Positions 12,058-22,826 of a DNA stretch of 64,000 nucleotides are shown piece after piece; position 1 is the first letter of the stretch, and each line of letters starts with the position of its first letter. Source of the DNA: Lotus japonicus (lineage: Eukaryota; Streptophyta; Magnoliopsida; Fabales; Fabaceae). The notes below the pieces were generated by a model. The model was not told where the DNA came from, ran no database searches, and was given only the letters and a program-made list of their open reading frames with translations. The stretch lies in the NCBI RefSeq assembly GCF_012489685.1, contig NC_080044.1, forward strand, positions 28,128,369-28,192,368. Direction: 5' to 3'. A program made the position numbers and the translations under genes.

Positions 12058-15000
12058 TCTATTTAAATATGGCTTGTCATTTCCTTTAGAGGATATTGTA
12101 TGGTTTTATCAACTATGGTCTTGCTTTGAGTTTTCATGTCATGATTGATTAATAAATTAGGATTTTGCAAGACATCAATAAGGTTTTCAAATAACATGTT
12201 GAACTACTTTGTGAAATTATATTACAACCCATGCTCTTTTGAAGTAGAGGCTTGAGGCAGACTTTTGAGTTGAAGGTGATCAAAATCAAATAAAAAAGCA
12301 AACAAATTTTTAAGCTAAATATAGTTTTTAATTATATCCTTAAAAAATTCACCGTGTTAACTATCATCCATATTTGATAAGAGTAATTTTTGTGTGAACA
12401 TAAACCTAACAACTCACTCTTTCGCCCGACCATTTTTAAAATTAAACTTAAGAAAATAAATAAGAAAAATCAATTTATCAAAATACAAACCAGATTCTAC
12501 TTGAAGAAAGTTTAAGAATTTATTCTATCTTTGAAGGTCTTTCATTCTCGTAGAGGTTGAAGATATCAAGCTCTTTATGTGGTTGTTCACGTCAGTAATG
12601 TAGTACCACCTTGCTTCGGTGGCATCCTAGGTTAAGTCAAGTCCCTTTACTTTTTCTTTCATGTATTGTTCAATGCATTTTTTTTTCAGGTTTATCAATG
12701 TTACAGTGTACTTTAAGGAGATTTAGAGTGAGGTAAATATAAAGAGGTCCATACTTGTGAAGCAAACTAAGGTTTACAATTTTTCTATTCGGCTAGAAAT
12801 TTAAAACCTTTTCTTTATTTATTTGCATTTCACCCATATATCACAACATTAATATATCTTTAAGTTAAAACTCCAATTAGAAAATTTCTTAATTTTTTTT
12901 TTTGAACTGGAAAATTTCTTAAATCATTACGAACAATTAAGGACCAAACCCTAGTGAATACGATAATGCATGATCTTGAGTCCTAAGCTCTTGCCCACAG
13001 ATAGCTACCATGGCTTAATAGCTTTTGTGCACAACACATAATACTCATCATAGACCCATGTTCTTAGCCCATGTTTCTTCAGCAGCACAGTGTCCATCAT
13101 AGTGTCCATCACTAATAAAAGGGAGATTAACAACCGAGGGGTGAGAAGACATTCAACAGAATCATACCAGATAATAGTATAATATAAATGGGCTCCACAC
13201 TAACAACATTCTTCTCAACTAGCTTAAACATCAGGTCAAGGATGGTGAATGTGATCTTTTTAGAAGATACCCCCATTAATTTTTTCTTCTGAGGTGGATA
13301 GGAACGGTTGTCCTCGTCCCAAAATCAGTGGTATCTAGGAGTCCTCATACGCATCAATTACCACAAATGTCTCGAAGAGAGACCCATACTATTTACTAGT
13401 AAGTTCTAGTAAAGCCCCCATACATCATATCTTTTTGAAACAAGACCCTTGTTAACGTGACATAAACACTCATTGTTAAAAAGGAAAATCATATTTTAAT
13501 GAAAATTAAAAACAAACCAAGTATGAAAAAAATACTCTAACTACTAAATTTGATATGTTATTTATTATCTGCAATAGAGAAAAATATACATATCTATTAA
13601 ATTAATGGATTATAGGTTTCATTGTGAAAGATCTATTATTAGATATTTAATGGGTAATTGAATCAAACAAGCCCTCGTGGAATCAATATTCTACCGTTTG
13701 TGAACCTTTGGGTACTTCCTTATTCAATGTTGTTTTGGTTGTAGATCAAAAAATTACATTATTAAAAAAAGGGAAGAGGCTTGAAATTGACACATTAATT
13801 TAGCGAATACCATTAGATACTCTAATAGTCCAAGCTGTAAATGATGGATACTAAGGCGTTGTGCTTGTCGGCCGACCCAACATAATAAAATTGTCATCAC
13901 ATAGTTCGCTTTTGCCAAATCCAACAAATGAGATAACACAAATTGTTGGCACCCAAATATAGAGAAATTCAGTTAACTGTGTTGGCTCTTAATTAACTGG
14001 TCAATATTGTCTAAATACGGCAGATGGTTTTAGCTAGCTGAGCCAAAAGATTCTAATTGAGGGTCTGCTAATCATTTGATTTGAATTTTCCAGGTTAGGT
14101 AGCTAATTTTGGATAACTGGGTCATCTTTTAGCTATGGATTGGGGTGCTAGCCGACGGATCAACTTCTAGTCAGTTATTAGCTGATGGATCGATTGCTAA
14201 TTAAGTAATTTAGACAAATTTTCAAATTATAGATGATTTTAGCTTGTTGGATTTGCTCTTAGCTGATGAACGATTGATAATCAGTTGCTATATCATTGAT
14301 TGGCCGCGAATCAACTGGATTGGACTTTTTGAATTGGTTAGAGATTTTGGTTTGAAATGTGGAGGATTGTTTGATTAAACTCATTACTTGAATAAAATCA
14401 CTAGATATTGCAACTTTTGTTGATAAAGACAAATCTTACTTTTTAGAGTTAAATATTCTACATAGATATTAAGATTTTTACTATAGCTAATTAATCTTTA
14501 AATAATATCTTCGTTCAAAACTTCAAGAGAAAGACATAATGGACCCACTTGCCACAAATATAGAAGATACATGTCAAATGGAGGTAGTGGTACCAATTGA
14601 TCAACTTGGGAAGGAAACTCACTAGCCGATATAACGATATTTTAAGGATGCGATATGATGTCATGATCCTAAATATTTGTATATGTACTTAATGACAAGA
14701 GAATGTCGTAGACTTTATTGAAAGTAAATAATTGTTTAATCAGTTGTAGTTTTCCTCGCATTTTTCTTAGTTCTTTACTTATTTCACCCCTTTATTTATT
14801 TCTTTTGGTTTTTTTTTTAAATTTTATGCTTTATCACATAACTGTTTTAGTTATTTATAGTTTTTTTGTCATTACGTTAGTTGCATTAACTACCTCGTCT
14901 TCAATCTCTTTATAGCAATTATTAAGAGCTTTTTCGAGGGGTTTTAAAACATGTATTGAGAAACAAAATCTCTTTCTCAAGTAATCATTTTTTTATAATC

Positions 15001-15277
15001 ATTACGGTAATTTATCAGTGCAACCATCCCTAAATCTAAGTTTATTTCGACCAAAACTAATGAAAAATATAAGTTAGGACAGAAAAAAGACAAAATAAAG
15101 CTTCATAACTAGACTATTGAGAATTCGACCTAAAAAAACCAAGACCATTGAGAAGAAATCAAATATATCGCGTTCGTCCATGGCCAAGAACATGAAAAGC
15201 TAAGCGATGTGCTTCAACATGACCATACGTATGAATTCTAAATTAAAAATAAAATAATGAAAATTTTCCATACATTT
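12058..15277. other. Intergenic AT-rich DNA, no recognised gene
   Basis: Begins with the 3' UTR of the RRM-family gene. The rest is AT-rich with no frame that reads like a conserved protein. Around 13980-14320 a loose motif of the type TTAGCTGATGGATCGATTG recurs with heavy divergence, perhaps an old satellite. No LTR ends, TIR pairs or poly-A tails were identified. Confidence 0.6.
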
Positions 15278-15670
15278 CTAAACTAAAACCATGAAAACGA
15301 AGGATCCAGAAAGAGCAGTGACGACAACAAATGTCTTATTGATAGAGAACGCTGCAGAGGGTGGAAGATATGATGCAGCATCACCTGGTCCAGCTGTCGG
15401 GCCATTGGGGCCTTGTGCTGGGCGGTTTGGGTTGGTGCGGGTGAGGAAAAAGTGTTGGGGCTTGGAGCCTGTGATGGGGAAGGTGAAGGGGATGAAGTTG
15501 TTGGAGCAAATGCAGGTATTAATGGTGTTGGTGCTGGTGATGACAATGGCGAGGTTGATGTTTGTGGCTACATAGGTGCTACTCCTAGGGCTTGAGCTAC
15601 GCATGAGGTGACCAAAAGACCCAATGTCACAAACACTAGAACTGCAACAAAACCCAGGTTGAGAATCTAT
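15278..15670 (-). pseudogene. Arabinogalactan-protein-like gene, broken and 5'-truncated
   Basis: Read on the minus strand the parts come in classical AGP order: a hydrophobic signal-peptide core (LGFVAVLVFVTLGLLVTSC) followed by VAQALG; a Pro/Ala/Ser/Thr-rich stretch (SSPAPTPLIPAFAPTTSSPS...); and a GPI-anchor-like tail (SINKTFVVVTALSGSFVFMV) ending in a stop at 15278-15280. An in-frame TAG separates the signal peptide from the PAST region, and a frameshift near the AAGGCCCC run (about 15410) separates the PAST region from the GPI tail. No start codon precedes the signal peptide; sequence changes near 15670-15690, where LINE sequence begins. An intact AGP would be a GPI-linked cell-surface proteoglycan core. 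This copy looks non-functional. Confidence 0.65.
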
Positions 15671-15713
15671 AGAGAATAGAAAAATGATCATCTTTTTTGT
15701 GATAGGAGATCGA

Positions 15714-16133
15714 GTTGGGAAGAACTATGACGAGGATAGTGGAATATATGAGGATAATGGAGATGTGGAATTCCACCTGAGGAGGACACACAAAGGGATC
15801 AACCGCCCAAGCAAACTAAAATCACTAGAAATCTTGGGCGTGGAGAATGCGAGAGTGGATACACAGAATAAGAAAAGAGGGAGAAAACCCAAATCAATTG
15901 CAAGGCCCCAAATATTGAGGGAGGTGATGGAAGGTGCAGGAGGAGTAGACCCTGTTATGGCACGTCTCCAAGAATCAGCGGAGAGTTCTAGGGCTGGCAA
16001 CTATTTTACCAGAGCAACCAAGGCATGGATGCTGGGTAAATCTATTGGGTTCTCATTCCTAGGAACTGACGAGGAAGCTATTAAAGGTCTTTCTGAAGAA
16101 CTTGAAGTATCCATTCCTTCAGGATGCCAGTAG
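15714..16133 (+). pseudogene. LINE ORF1 C-terminal fragment
   Basis: An open stretch ending at 16133, overlapping the start of the endonuclease frame by about 10 bases as ORF1/ORF2 do in plant L1 elements. It has a basic patch (NKKRGRKPKSIARPQI) but no zinc knuckle is visible. The assignment rests mainly on its position. Confidence 0.45.
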
Positions 16134-16930
16134 AATGGGGAAGAATAAGGAAGTGGCTCTTTTGGAATGTGAGAGGGCTTGGAAGTGCAGAAAAGAGAAG
16201 ATCTTTGAAAGAATTTCTTAAGAAGACAAGGCTAGAGGTAATTCTTCTTCAAGAAACGAAACTTGATCGGAATAAAGTTAGGTGTGGAGAGAAAATAGCA
16301 AAAGCACTGAATTTGAATTTTGAGGAGGTCCATTTGACTGGGTCAGCGGGAGGATTGCTGTCTTTATGGAATGCGTCGTAAATTACGGGGATTTTTTCTC
16401 ATGAATTTGGCTGGGGTCTTGAGTTCCAGAACTAGTTGGTGCATTATGGGAGGATATGTCAATGGGACTTTAAATCTGGGCGAAAGGAGGGGAGGAACTG
16501 ATGCTATAGACAACAATCTTTGTGATTTTGTTATGGGGTTGAATCTGATTGATATTCCCCTCTCAAATGGGGAGTTTACCTTGTTCAGTTTCGAGAAATG
16601 GTGGGTTGTGGAGCAGGATTGATAGATGGCTATTGAGTGAGGATGCTAGAAGAGAGATGGGTGGAGTTAATCAAGCTATGGAAAATTGGGGCTTGTCAGA
16701 TCATAGACTAGTGGTTCTATCCATGGGTGCAATGGATTCAAGTCCTAAACCATTCAAATTTTATAACTGTTGGGTGATAGAGGACGACTTCAAAAATTTA
16801 ATCAATTCATGGTGGAACTCACCAGTCGTTGCAGGTTGGGCAAGTTCCTCTCTTAAAGACAAATTGAAAGAGCTGAATCGAATGGGAGGACAAGCGAGTG
16901 TGATATGTGAAAGAATTATTGATGACCTTA
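16124..16930 (+). pseudogene. LINE ORF2 apurinic-endonuclease domain, frameshifted
   Basis: WLFWNVRGLGSAEKRRSLKE and VILLQETKL are the first catalytic blocks of the L1 endonuclease. GGYVNGTLNLGERRGGTD (a D-to-Y change at the usual G-D-F/Y-N position), GEFTLF and ENWGLSDHRLVV are the later blocks, the SDH triad being intact. The blocks lie in at least three frames with breaks near 16375 and 16590, so the protein is dead. Coding similarity stops at the LTR-like insertion. Confidence 0.8.
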
Positions 16931-16939
16931 TTTTAGTAG

Positions 16940-18291
16940 TGTTTTTAGGGTCATTTCTTTGTTAGTTTTGAGTATTTTTGTTGAGTCTCATGTAGTGTTT
17001 CATGCATTCTCATGCATTTTAATCTTTCTTTGTGTTTTTACTTTGTTTTGGTAATTTTGTAGTTTTATAGGGACCTTTCTTGCATTTTAAGTAAGTTCAG
17101 GACTTGCATATCTTTTCTATTTGAATTGAGGGTTCATTTTGCTAATAAACTCTTGGAGCTCGTAGATATTTTCCTTGCTTTGTTCCTAAGTTACCAGGTC
17201 TGAAACTGCTGAAGAAAGAAGGTCAAGATGCTTGGAGAATTGAAGGGAGGCTTAAAGAGGAGTAAAGAAGAAGATTAAAAGGTTTTCCAGCGAGCATTGG
17301 GCGCCTAGGCGTGCTCCATTGGCGCCTAGGCCCCAATTGGAGCTGAAGGTTCTGTTCCAGGAAAGTGGAATTGGCGCCTAGGCGCCAATTACCTCCAGAA
17401 GCTACTGTTTGTCATTTTGAATTGGCGCTCAGGTATGCTTTATTGGCGCCTGAGCGCCCAGACTCGTTTTTTTTTCCTATAAATAAGGCTTTGGTCATTT
17501 TCTTTGGGACACTTAGTCATTTTACACATTTTGGATCAAGTTTAGAAGCTGAGGAGAACCTTGGGGCTTGTGAGAGGCTTCCATCTTGTTATTTTTCTCA
17601 GATTCTTTACATTTCTTTGTATGGATTCACTAGCCATGAGTGGCTACTTTTCTTTTTGCTTTGGGTTTAAGTGATTCTATGAAACTCTAGTTTTATAAAT
17701 CCTATCTCTATGCATGAGTTCTTGATTTAACCTTGTATTTCAATTCCAATATGCATGATTAGCTTTTGTGCACATTTGCTATAGGCTAGACTATAATCAT
17801 GATGGAAGTTTGCTACAGTTTGGGGACATGAATTGAAATAGATCCTTCTATGCTTGCTACTAGGAATAGAGGAAGGGTTGGGTTTTGTTGGCCTGAATTT
17901 GTATGCTATAAACCTCAAATGAATGATTAAGTACACAAGGAATTGGGCTTAACTGTTAGTTTGAGAGAATTGTTTATGTGAGGAATCAATAAGTGAGTAT
18001 ATAGGCTAAAGCAACAAGGAATGAATCAAGGTTTCACATTCATAGGATAGGTAGACTTGAGTGGATTATATGATCGATAACCCAAGGCATTTTCATCAAT
18101 TGTTATTTCCAACAGTTTCAATATTGCTCTTTTGCAAACCTTTTGTCACCAACAACCGAAATCAATTTCAGAATTTTATTGCTTTCAAAACTTGCAAACT
18201 TTAGGCTTAAATCCACAATTCTCACTCACAATCCATGTGGTTCGATATTTCAAAACCCGGAGGTATCTGTACACTTGCAGATTGACCAACA
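16940..18291 (+). repeat. Solo-LTR-like insertion (Tat/Athila-type), approximate ends
   Basis: A non-coding 1.35-kb block splitting the LINE. Possible ends are TGTTTTTAGG and ...TTGACCAACA. It has a TATA box (CCTATAAATAAGG, about 17477) and a downstream end with CAATCCATGTGGTTCGATA, like the CCCTGTGGTTCGA sequence near the 3' end of Tat/Athila-class LTRs. No internal domain follows, so it would be a solo LTR. The candidate ends do not give a clean 5-bp duplication; an alternative start is TGTTAG at 16960. Confidence 0.55.
17288..17462. repeat. Cluster of GGCGCC palindromes in the LTR-like block
   Basis: Five GCGCC/GGCGC-type palindromic patches sit just upstream of the TATA box. The core at 17369-17390 is a perfect 22-bp palindrome centred on GGCGCCTAGGCGCC. 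Variants (GGGCGCCTAGGCG, GGCGCTCAGG...CCTGAGCGCC) surround it. The position suggests a U3 regulatory array. Confidence 0.8.
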
Positions 18292-18600
18292 ATTATCGTT
18301 GATGGGGCTACAAAGGGAAGTCCATGAATGTGTGGAATTGGAGGTATTATCCAAAACTGTAACATTGAAATCAGAGGAATTTTCTCAAAGAACAATGGGA
18401 GTGGGGGGTTTCTTTTGAGGCCGAGGTCTTTGCAATACATGAGGCACTGAAATTATGTTTGCAGCACATGATTCACAATATCGTTAATTATAGAAAGTGA
18501 CTCGTCTCGATCAAGCATATATTCCGTGAAGCTAATTCTTCTGCTGACTTACTTGCCATGAGAGACTCAATTCATGTGAGGGACTTAGTCTATCATAACA
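18292..18600 (+). pseudogene. LINE RNase H domain remnant
   Basis: Broken frames give GGIIQNCNIEIRG, EAEVFAIHEALKL and HIFREANSSAD, the ordered blocks of the RNase H domain at the C terminus of plant L1 ORF2. Several frameshifts and stops are present. Confidence 0.7.
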
Positions 18601-19139
18601 GTTTAATCATTCTTATGGTTGAAAATTCTGCTGGTTTAATATTACTGATTTAAAGACCATATGCTGAAATGATCTTCTGCTAGCTGTGGATTTCTGTTGG
18701 AGCATTAATGAGGGTTGGATGACTTAAAGAGTGATGTACAAAGATTTGAAATTGTGCTTCTAGATGACAGTGGCATTGAATTTCATGGTTATTTGGTAGC
18801 AAATGCTAGTGCAGGTTGGGTTCATGCCATAGTTTGTATTTTTTCTTCTATCAGTTTGGTTTTTCTTTAGGGGATTAGATATGGGTATTGACTTTTGTCT
18901 TTTGTTAGTGATTGGCTCGTGATTGAGTACTCTTTTTCCTCCCCTAGGGTTTTTCCCACTGGATTTTTCCTAGGGAGGTTTTAACGAGGCTTGATCATGA
19001 GCTGCTCTAGTCTTTACAATAGCTCAAGGGTTGTTCTAGGGGTGACAATTGTTACCTTGGACTCGAGATGCCCTTATTTTGGGTTACTCGCTTGTAATAT
19101 TTTCTTTATTAATAAAATTTCAGTTTGCTCTCAAAAAAA

Positions 19140-20667
19140 AAACAAAGAGAGAGGAAATGGACAAGTGAAAACGAATAACTATAATAAAAACTAATGGATT
19201 AAGATTTATGATTCACTCGATATAGTTTATGTAGGATTTTGTATGTTATGTACGTAGCAACACTACCTCATATTTAAAGAGTGTCTTTTTTCTTTGATGG
19301 AGTTTGGAGCATGAGGTTGTCGTTGTGCGTACGACTGGTTTTCAGTGTCCTAAGCGTTCCAATTTGCAATTCTCAGCTGGTGTTTACAATTACGCGTTAA
19401 CTTTTCTCACCTAAATTTTACAAGTGTACTACGTAAGTCTTGTTGATTTGTTCACAGTTCAAAGCCCAGGTTCTTTCCTCCCAAGTCCAAATAGACCATT
19501 TCAAGTACAGTATTGTTCAAAGTAAGAATATTGAAGCTTCTAGGAATTGAACTCACTACAAGTATGATATGTTCAGGATAAGATAAGAGCAGGGTAGGAT
19601 AAATGATTGGATAAAGACAAAATATGATAAGAGCAGGGTAAAGACTTATCCTATCATGCGTTTGAGGTGAACATGATACTAATAGGATATGCTACAAACA
19701 AGAAAAATATATCAAATTTTCCTTTGAAATAAAAATACATAATATTTTTTAAAATTTAATTTTCTAAATAGTTTTTTAAAAAAGTGGTTATTTTATTAAT
19801 TTTTTTACATATTTGTAAATGAGCTTATATTTTAATATTAACTAAAATTAAATTATTTTTTATTAATTCGGCTATTTTAATTTTTTCAAAGGGAGTCTAT
19901 TTTAACTAAAATTATTATATGTGGAACCAATGGGTTTTAGAAAGACCCATTGGTCTTTTAAAAAAAAAAACCAATGGGTTTTAACTTAGTAGGGGTAAGT
20001 GATCAACGATAAAAATTAATCAAATTTTTAAAAATTGTTCAAAGATATTATTCTTTCAAAATAATTTATATTTAAATTATTAACTATAGTTATATAACTA
20101 GAGAAATAATTTAAATAATATTATATGATAATATTAATTAGTCTATATTTACTATTTAAATAATTAAATTCATATATATGTAAGTAGCCTATTTTATTGT
20201 TAGTGAAGAATTATTTTTTGTATTTTATTATAATATAAATAAAGAAAAATAATGTTACTAAGTAGTAGTAGGGATGCTACTAAGTAGTAGTAAGTGATAA
20301 TGAAAATTTGATTATTTTATCTAAGTAAATCCAATATTTTCACCATTTCTAAATCAATTTATTTTTAATTAAATTTATTAGTAACTAAATAATTTTGACT
20401 TAACAATAACAACTAGTAATTGATAAGTGATAAAATTATTATTTAATTAAAAGAAAAAAATTATATTTTATTAATTAATATTATTATAAATTATATAAAA
20501 TAGAAATATTGAAAATAATTTTGGGTTATGTAATAAATAAATAAAAAACTAATTTTCTATCCTGTTGTCATGATAATATCTATCCTAGTTCCCCCCTCAT
20601 GATAACTTTTACACATGATAGACATCATAATGTTATCATATTCTGCTGACGCAACAAACAACATATT
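19140..20667. other. AT-rich intergenic DNA with hairpins
   Basis: Very AT-rich, no coding sequence. A perfect 10-bp hairpin ACCAATGGGT/ACCCATTGGT lies at 19926-19954, with a third partial copy at 19971. The GGATAAGATAAGAGCAGGG-like sequence (19575-19650) is echoed inverted near 20960-21000, beside an ACCAAACGAGCCC end, hinting at an old non-autonomous TIR element (about 19650-21010) later hit by the LINE tail at 20683. Confidence 0.45.
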
Positions 20668-20960
20668 ACAGCAGTATATGATAAACAACAAATTGGTTTG
20701 AGATTTCCTTCCTGTGCCTTCATTCTCTAGGAGTGTCCATTGTTATTGGTCTTTGGGGGCTGATTGATTGGCTTTCTCTCAAGGTCTTTTGTTGTTGCTG
20801 TGTTAGTGTTGGCTTTAAAATTAGCAGTTTTGGTTTTTGCTAGCTGCACTTTTCTTTTATCTTTTCCCTGTATCTGTCCTACTTGTATAGGGTTGGGGTA
20901 CCCCTAGTACCCCTATATATATTATATCTTTGCTTATAAAAAAAAACAGCAGGATATGAT
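20668..20960 (+). mobile_element. Short LINE 3' end with 15-bp target duplication
   Basis: Flanks ACAGCAGTATATGAT (20668-20682) and ACAGCAGGATATGAT (20946-20960) differ at one position. The insert ends in ATAAAAAAAAA after a G/T-rich 3'-UTR-like sequence. It is a severely 5'-truncated L1 copy of about 260 bp with no coding content. Confidence 0.75.
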
Positions 20961-21136
20961 TACTGCTATCTTATCCTGTGTGCATATCTTGTCCACCAAA
21001 CGAGCCCGTAGTATATTTATTTTATACAATAAAAAGATAAACTACCGCCACCAGCTCTTACCACTTGACCTATTTTCGGGGATTTTTTTTGGTATAGTTT
21101 TTATGTGATAAAAGCTTTCGAAATTCGAGTTAATGC

Positions 21137-21403
21137 CAATGTTTTTAAAACCGGACCGGAGATCAAACTGGTGAGAGCACTAGTTCAAGGTTTATTGGTT
21201 CAACCGGAATTGGACTGAGGTCGGACCGGTATAGCCGCTATAAATTAAATAAATATTATTTTAAAATAAATACACGACATATAACATATTAAAGCCTATA
21301 TTAATAGTATACGTTCACCGTTCAAAAAAAAAGTTCGAAACACTAAAAGTCAGTTTACACTAAAAGTAACAAATTAAAATTACCCACAATTTTGTTTAAT
21401 ACT
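21137..21403 (+). mobile_element. hAT-like non-autonomous element, left part
   Basis: The left end has TGTTTTTAAAACCGGACCGG; the right part (29793-30643) ends in the inverted form CCGGTTCGGTTTTTAAAACC. The 8-mers outside are GTTAATGC (21129-21136) and GTTAATAC (30644-30651), one mismatch, fitting the 8-bp duplication of hAT elements. Removing the retrotransposon in the middle would leave an element of about 1.1 kb. No transposase is present. Confidence 0.5.
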
Positions 21404-22285
21404 TGTAATTACGGTTCTCGCACAGGACAAATGTTCTACGCGATGCTGGGACAACCGGTTCGACAACTGACTAACAGTAACAAAACCAGCAAAATAATAA
21501 AGAAGAACACAGAGGATTGATAACCCAGTTCAGTGAAAAAACTTTCACCTACGTCTGGAGGGTTTGCACCCAAAGAAAGGAAATTTACTATCTCAAGATT
21601 CAGGAATTACAGACACTCATGAACACCACAGTTCATAGTTCACTTCCTAATCTACCCAGTGTATTTCTACTTAGTATCTCAACCTAAGTATGAGAGCCCC
21701 TCTCACTTTCTCTCAATCACTGCCACAGTGATTGGTAACAACAATAAACAATCAGAGTTTGAAGAATCAAAGAACACAGAACACAACTTTGCTTTATAGA
21801 ATCAGGGAGCAAAGTTTGTTCACAAGAAACAAGGATAAAGAACAATGAACAATCCTAAAACACTTGATCTTTCTCTATTAGCTTCGGTGGTCCTCAAGCT
21901 TTAGGCCTTCATCCCTTTTTATATACTTCAGCAGCAGCAGCAAAGGCACTAGGGTTTGCTTGGGCTGAAGTAACAGATTGCAACAATAATCAAATCAAAA
22001 CAGAATCTCCAAAGATCTTGTTGCGTTTTTTCCCTAGTAAAGATAGAAACAAATCTTTTATCAAAGATTGTTTCAACAAATAACAACCCACAAATCAAAA
22101 CCCTTCTGGAACAGCTACTTGATCCTCAAGTAACTATAAAAACATATCTTCATAAAATCTTCAAGGGCCCACAAAATCAAACTTAAGCAAAGGACTGATG
22201 TCCTAGCTTCACGAAATCAGATGCCACAGCATCTGCTTTGACAATCAGTTGTTTTTGACAAAATGCAAGACAAAATGTTCCAACA
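21404..22285 (-). repeat. 3' LTR (882 bp) of the gag-only Copia element
   Basis: On the plus strand it begins TGTAATTACGG and ends ATGTTCCAACA. It is collinear with 24731-25010 plus 29187-29792. A TATA box on the minus strand is likely at the TTTTTATATAC motif near 21917. Confidence 0.9.
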
Positions 22286-22297
22286 ATCTCCCCCTTT
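22286..22297 (-). other. Polypurine tract
   Basis: Minus strand AAGGGGGAGAT lies directly before the 3' LTR. Confidence 0.75.
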
Positions 22298-22826
22298 GTC
22301 AAATTTTGTCTAAAACAACTCACAGATCAGAGAGGGTAAACATAGAGAACCAAAGCTCCCCCTTAGCAGTAGACTCCCCCTCAAATGATGCATCCATACC
22401 AACAACAATCATACTCCAAAAGGCATAGTTGGAACAAAGAACATAGCAGCAGAACATACTAACTATCCAACAAGTGTAAACCAGTAGCAACTTGAACAGT
22501 AGCAGCTTGGAGTACTACACAACCAGTTACTTGCCTTGTCTTGAAAGTGTCTTCAAGTTATTACAGACCAAAGCAACCAAATAGAAAACATAGTCTTCAC
22601 AGCAACACAAACAACCAAACCAAACTACTCCCCATTTTTAACACAAATTTGGCAAAGGTGCTTCAGGAAAGTACACTTTGTGCATAGAATAGTACACATA
22701 ACAGATAGAATAAAGTTATTGCAGACCAACTTCAGCAAGAAAGTCCATGATCTCCTTGCACTCCTGAGCTTCTTGACCACACTCTCTCTCACAAGCAATC
22801 TTTCCCTGACAAACACATTTCCACTT

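Larger units (their letters stand above)
15700..19139 (+). mobile_element. L1-type LINE, degenerate, with an LTR-like insertion
   Basis: Parts in order: an ORF1-like tail (to 16133), an endonuclease domain (16124-16930), a gap filled by LTR-like DNA, a remnant of the C-terminal RNase H domain (about 18292-18600), a 3' UTR, and a poly-A run near 19130-19140 after TTATTAATAAAATTTCAG. The reverse transcriptase domain between endonuclease and RNase H is missing. The 5' end is fuzzy and abuts the AGP pseudogene. I could not find a target duplication. Confidence 0.75.

Noticed and set aside
15291..15595. Plus-strand frames over the AGP region
   Set aside because: They are antisense shadows; the minus strand gives the signal-peptide, PAST and GPI order of an AGP.
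16940..18291. Complete LTR retrotransposon within the LINE
   Set aside because: No second LTR, primer site or gag/pol block is present; only LTR-type sequence was found.
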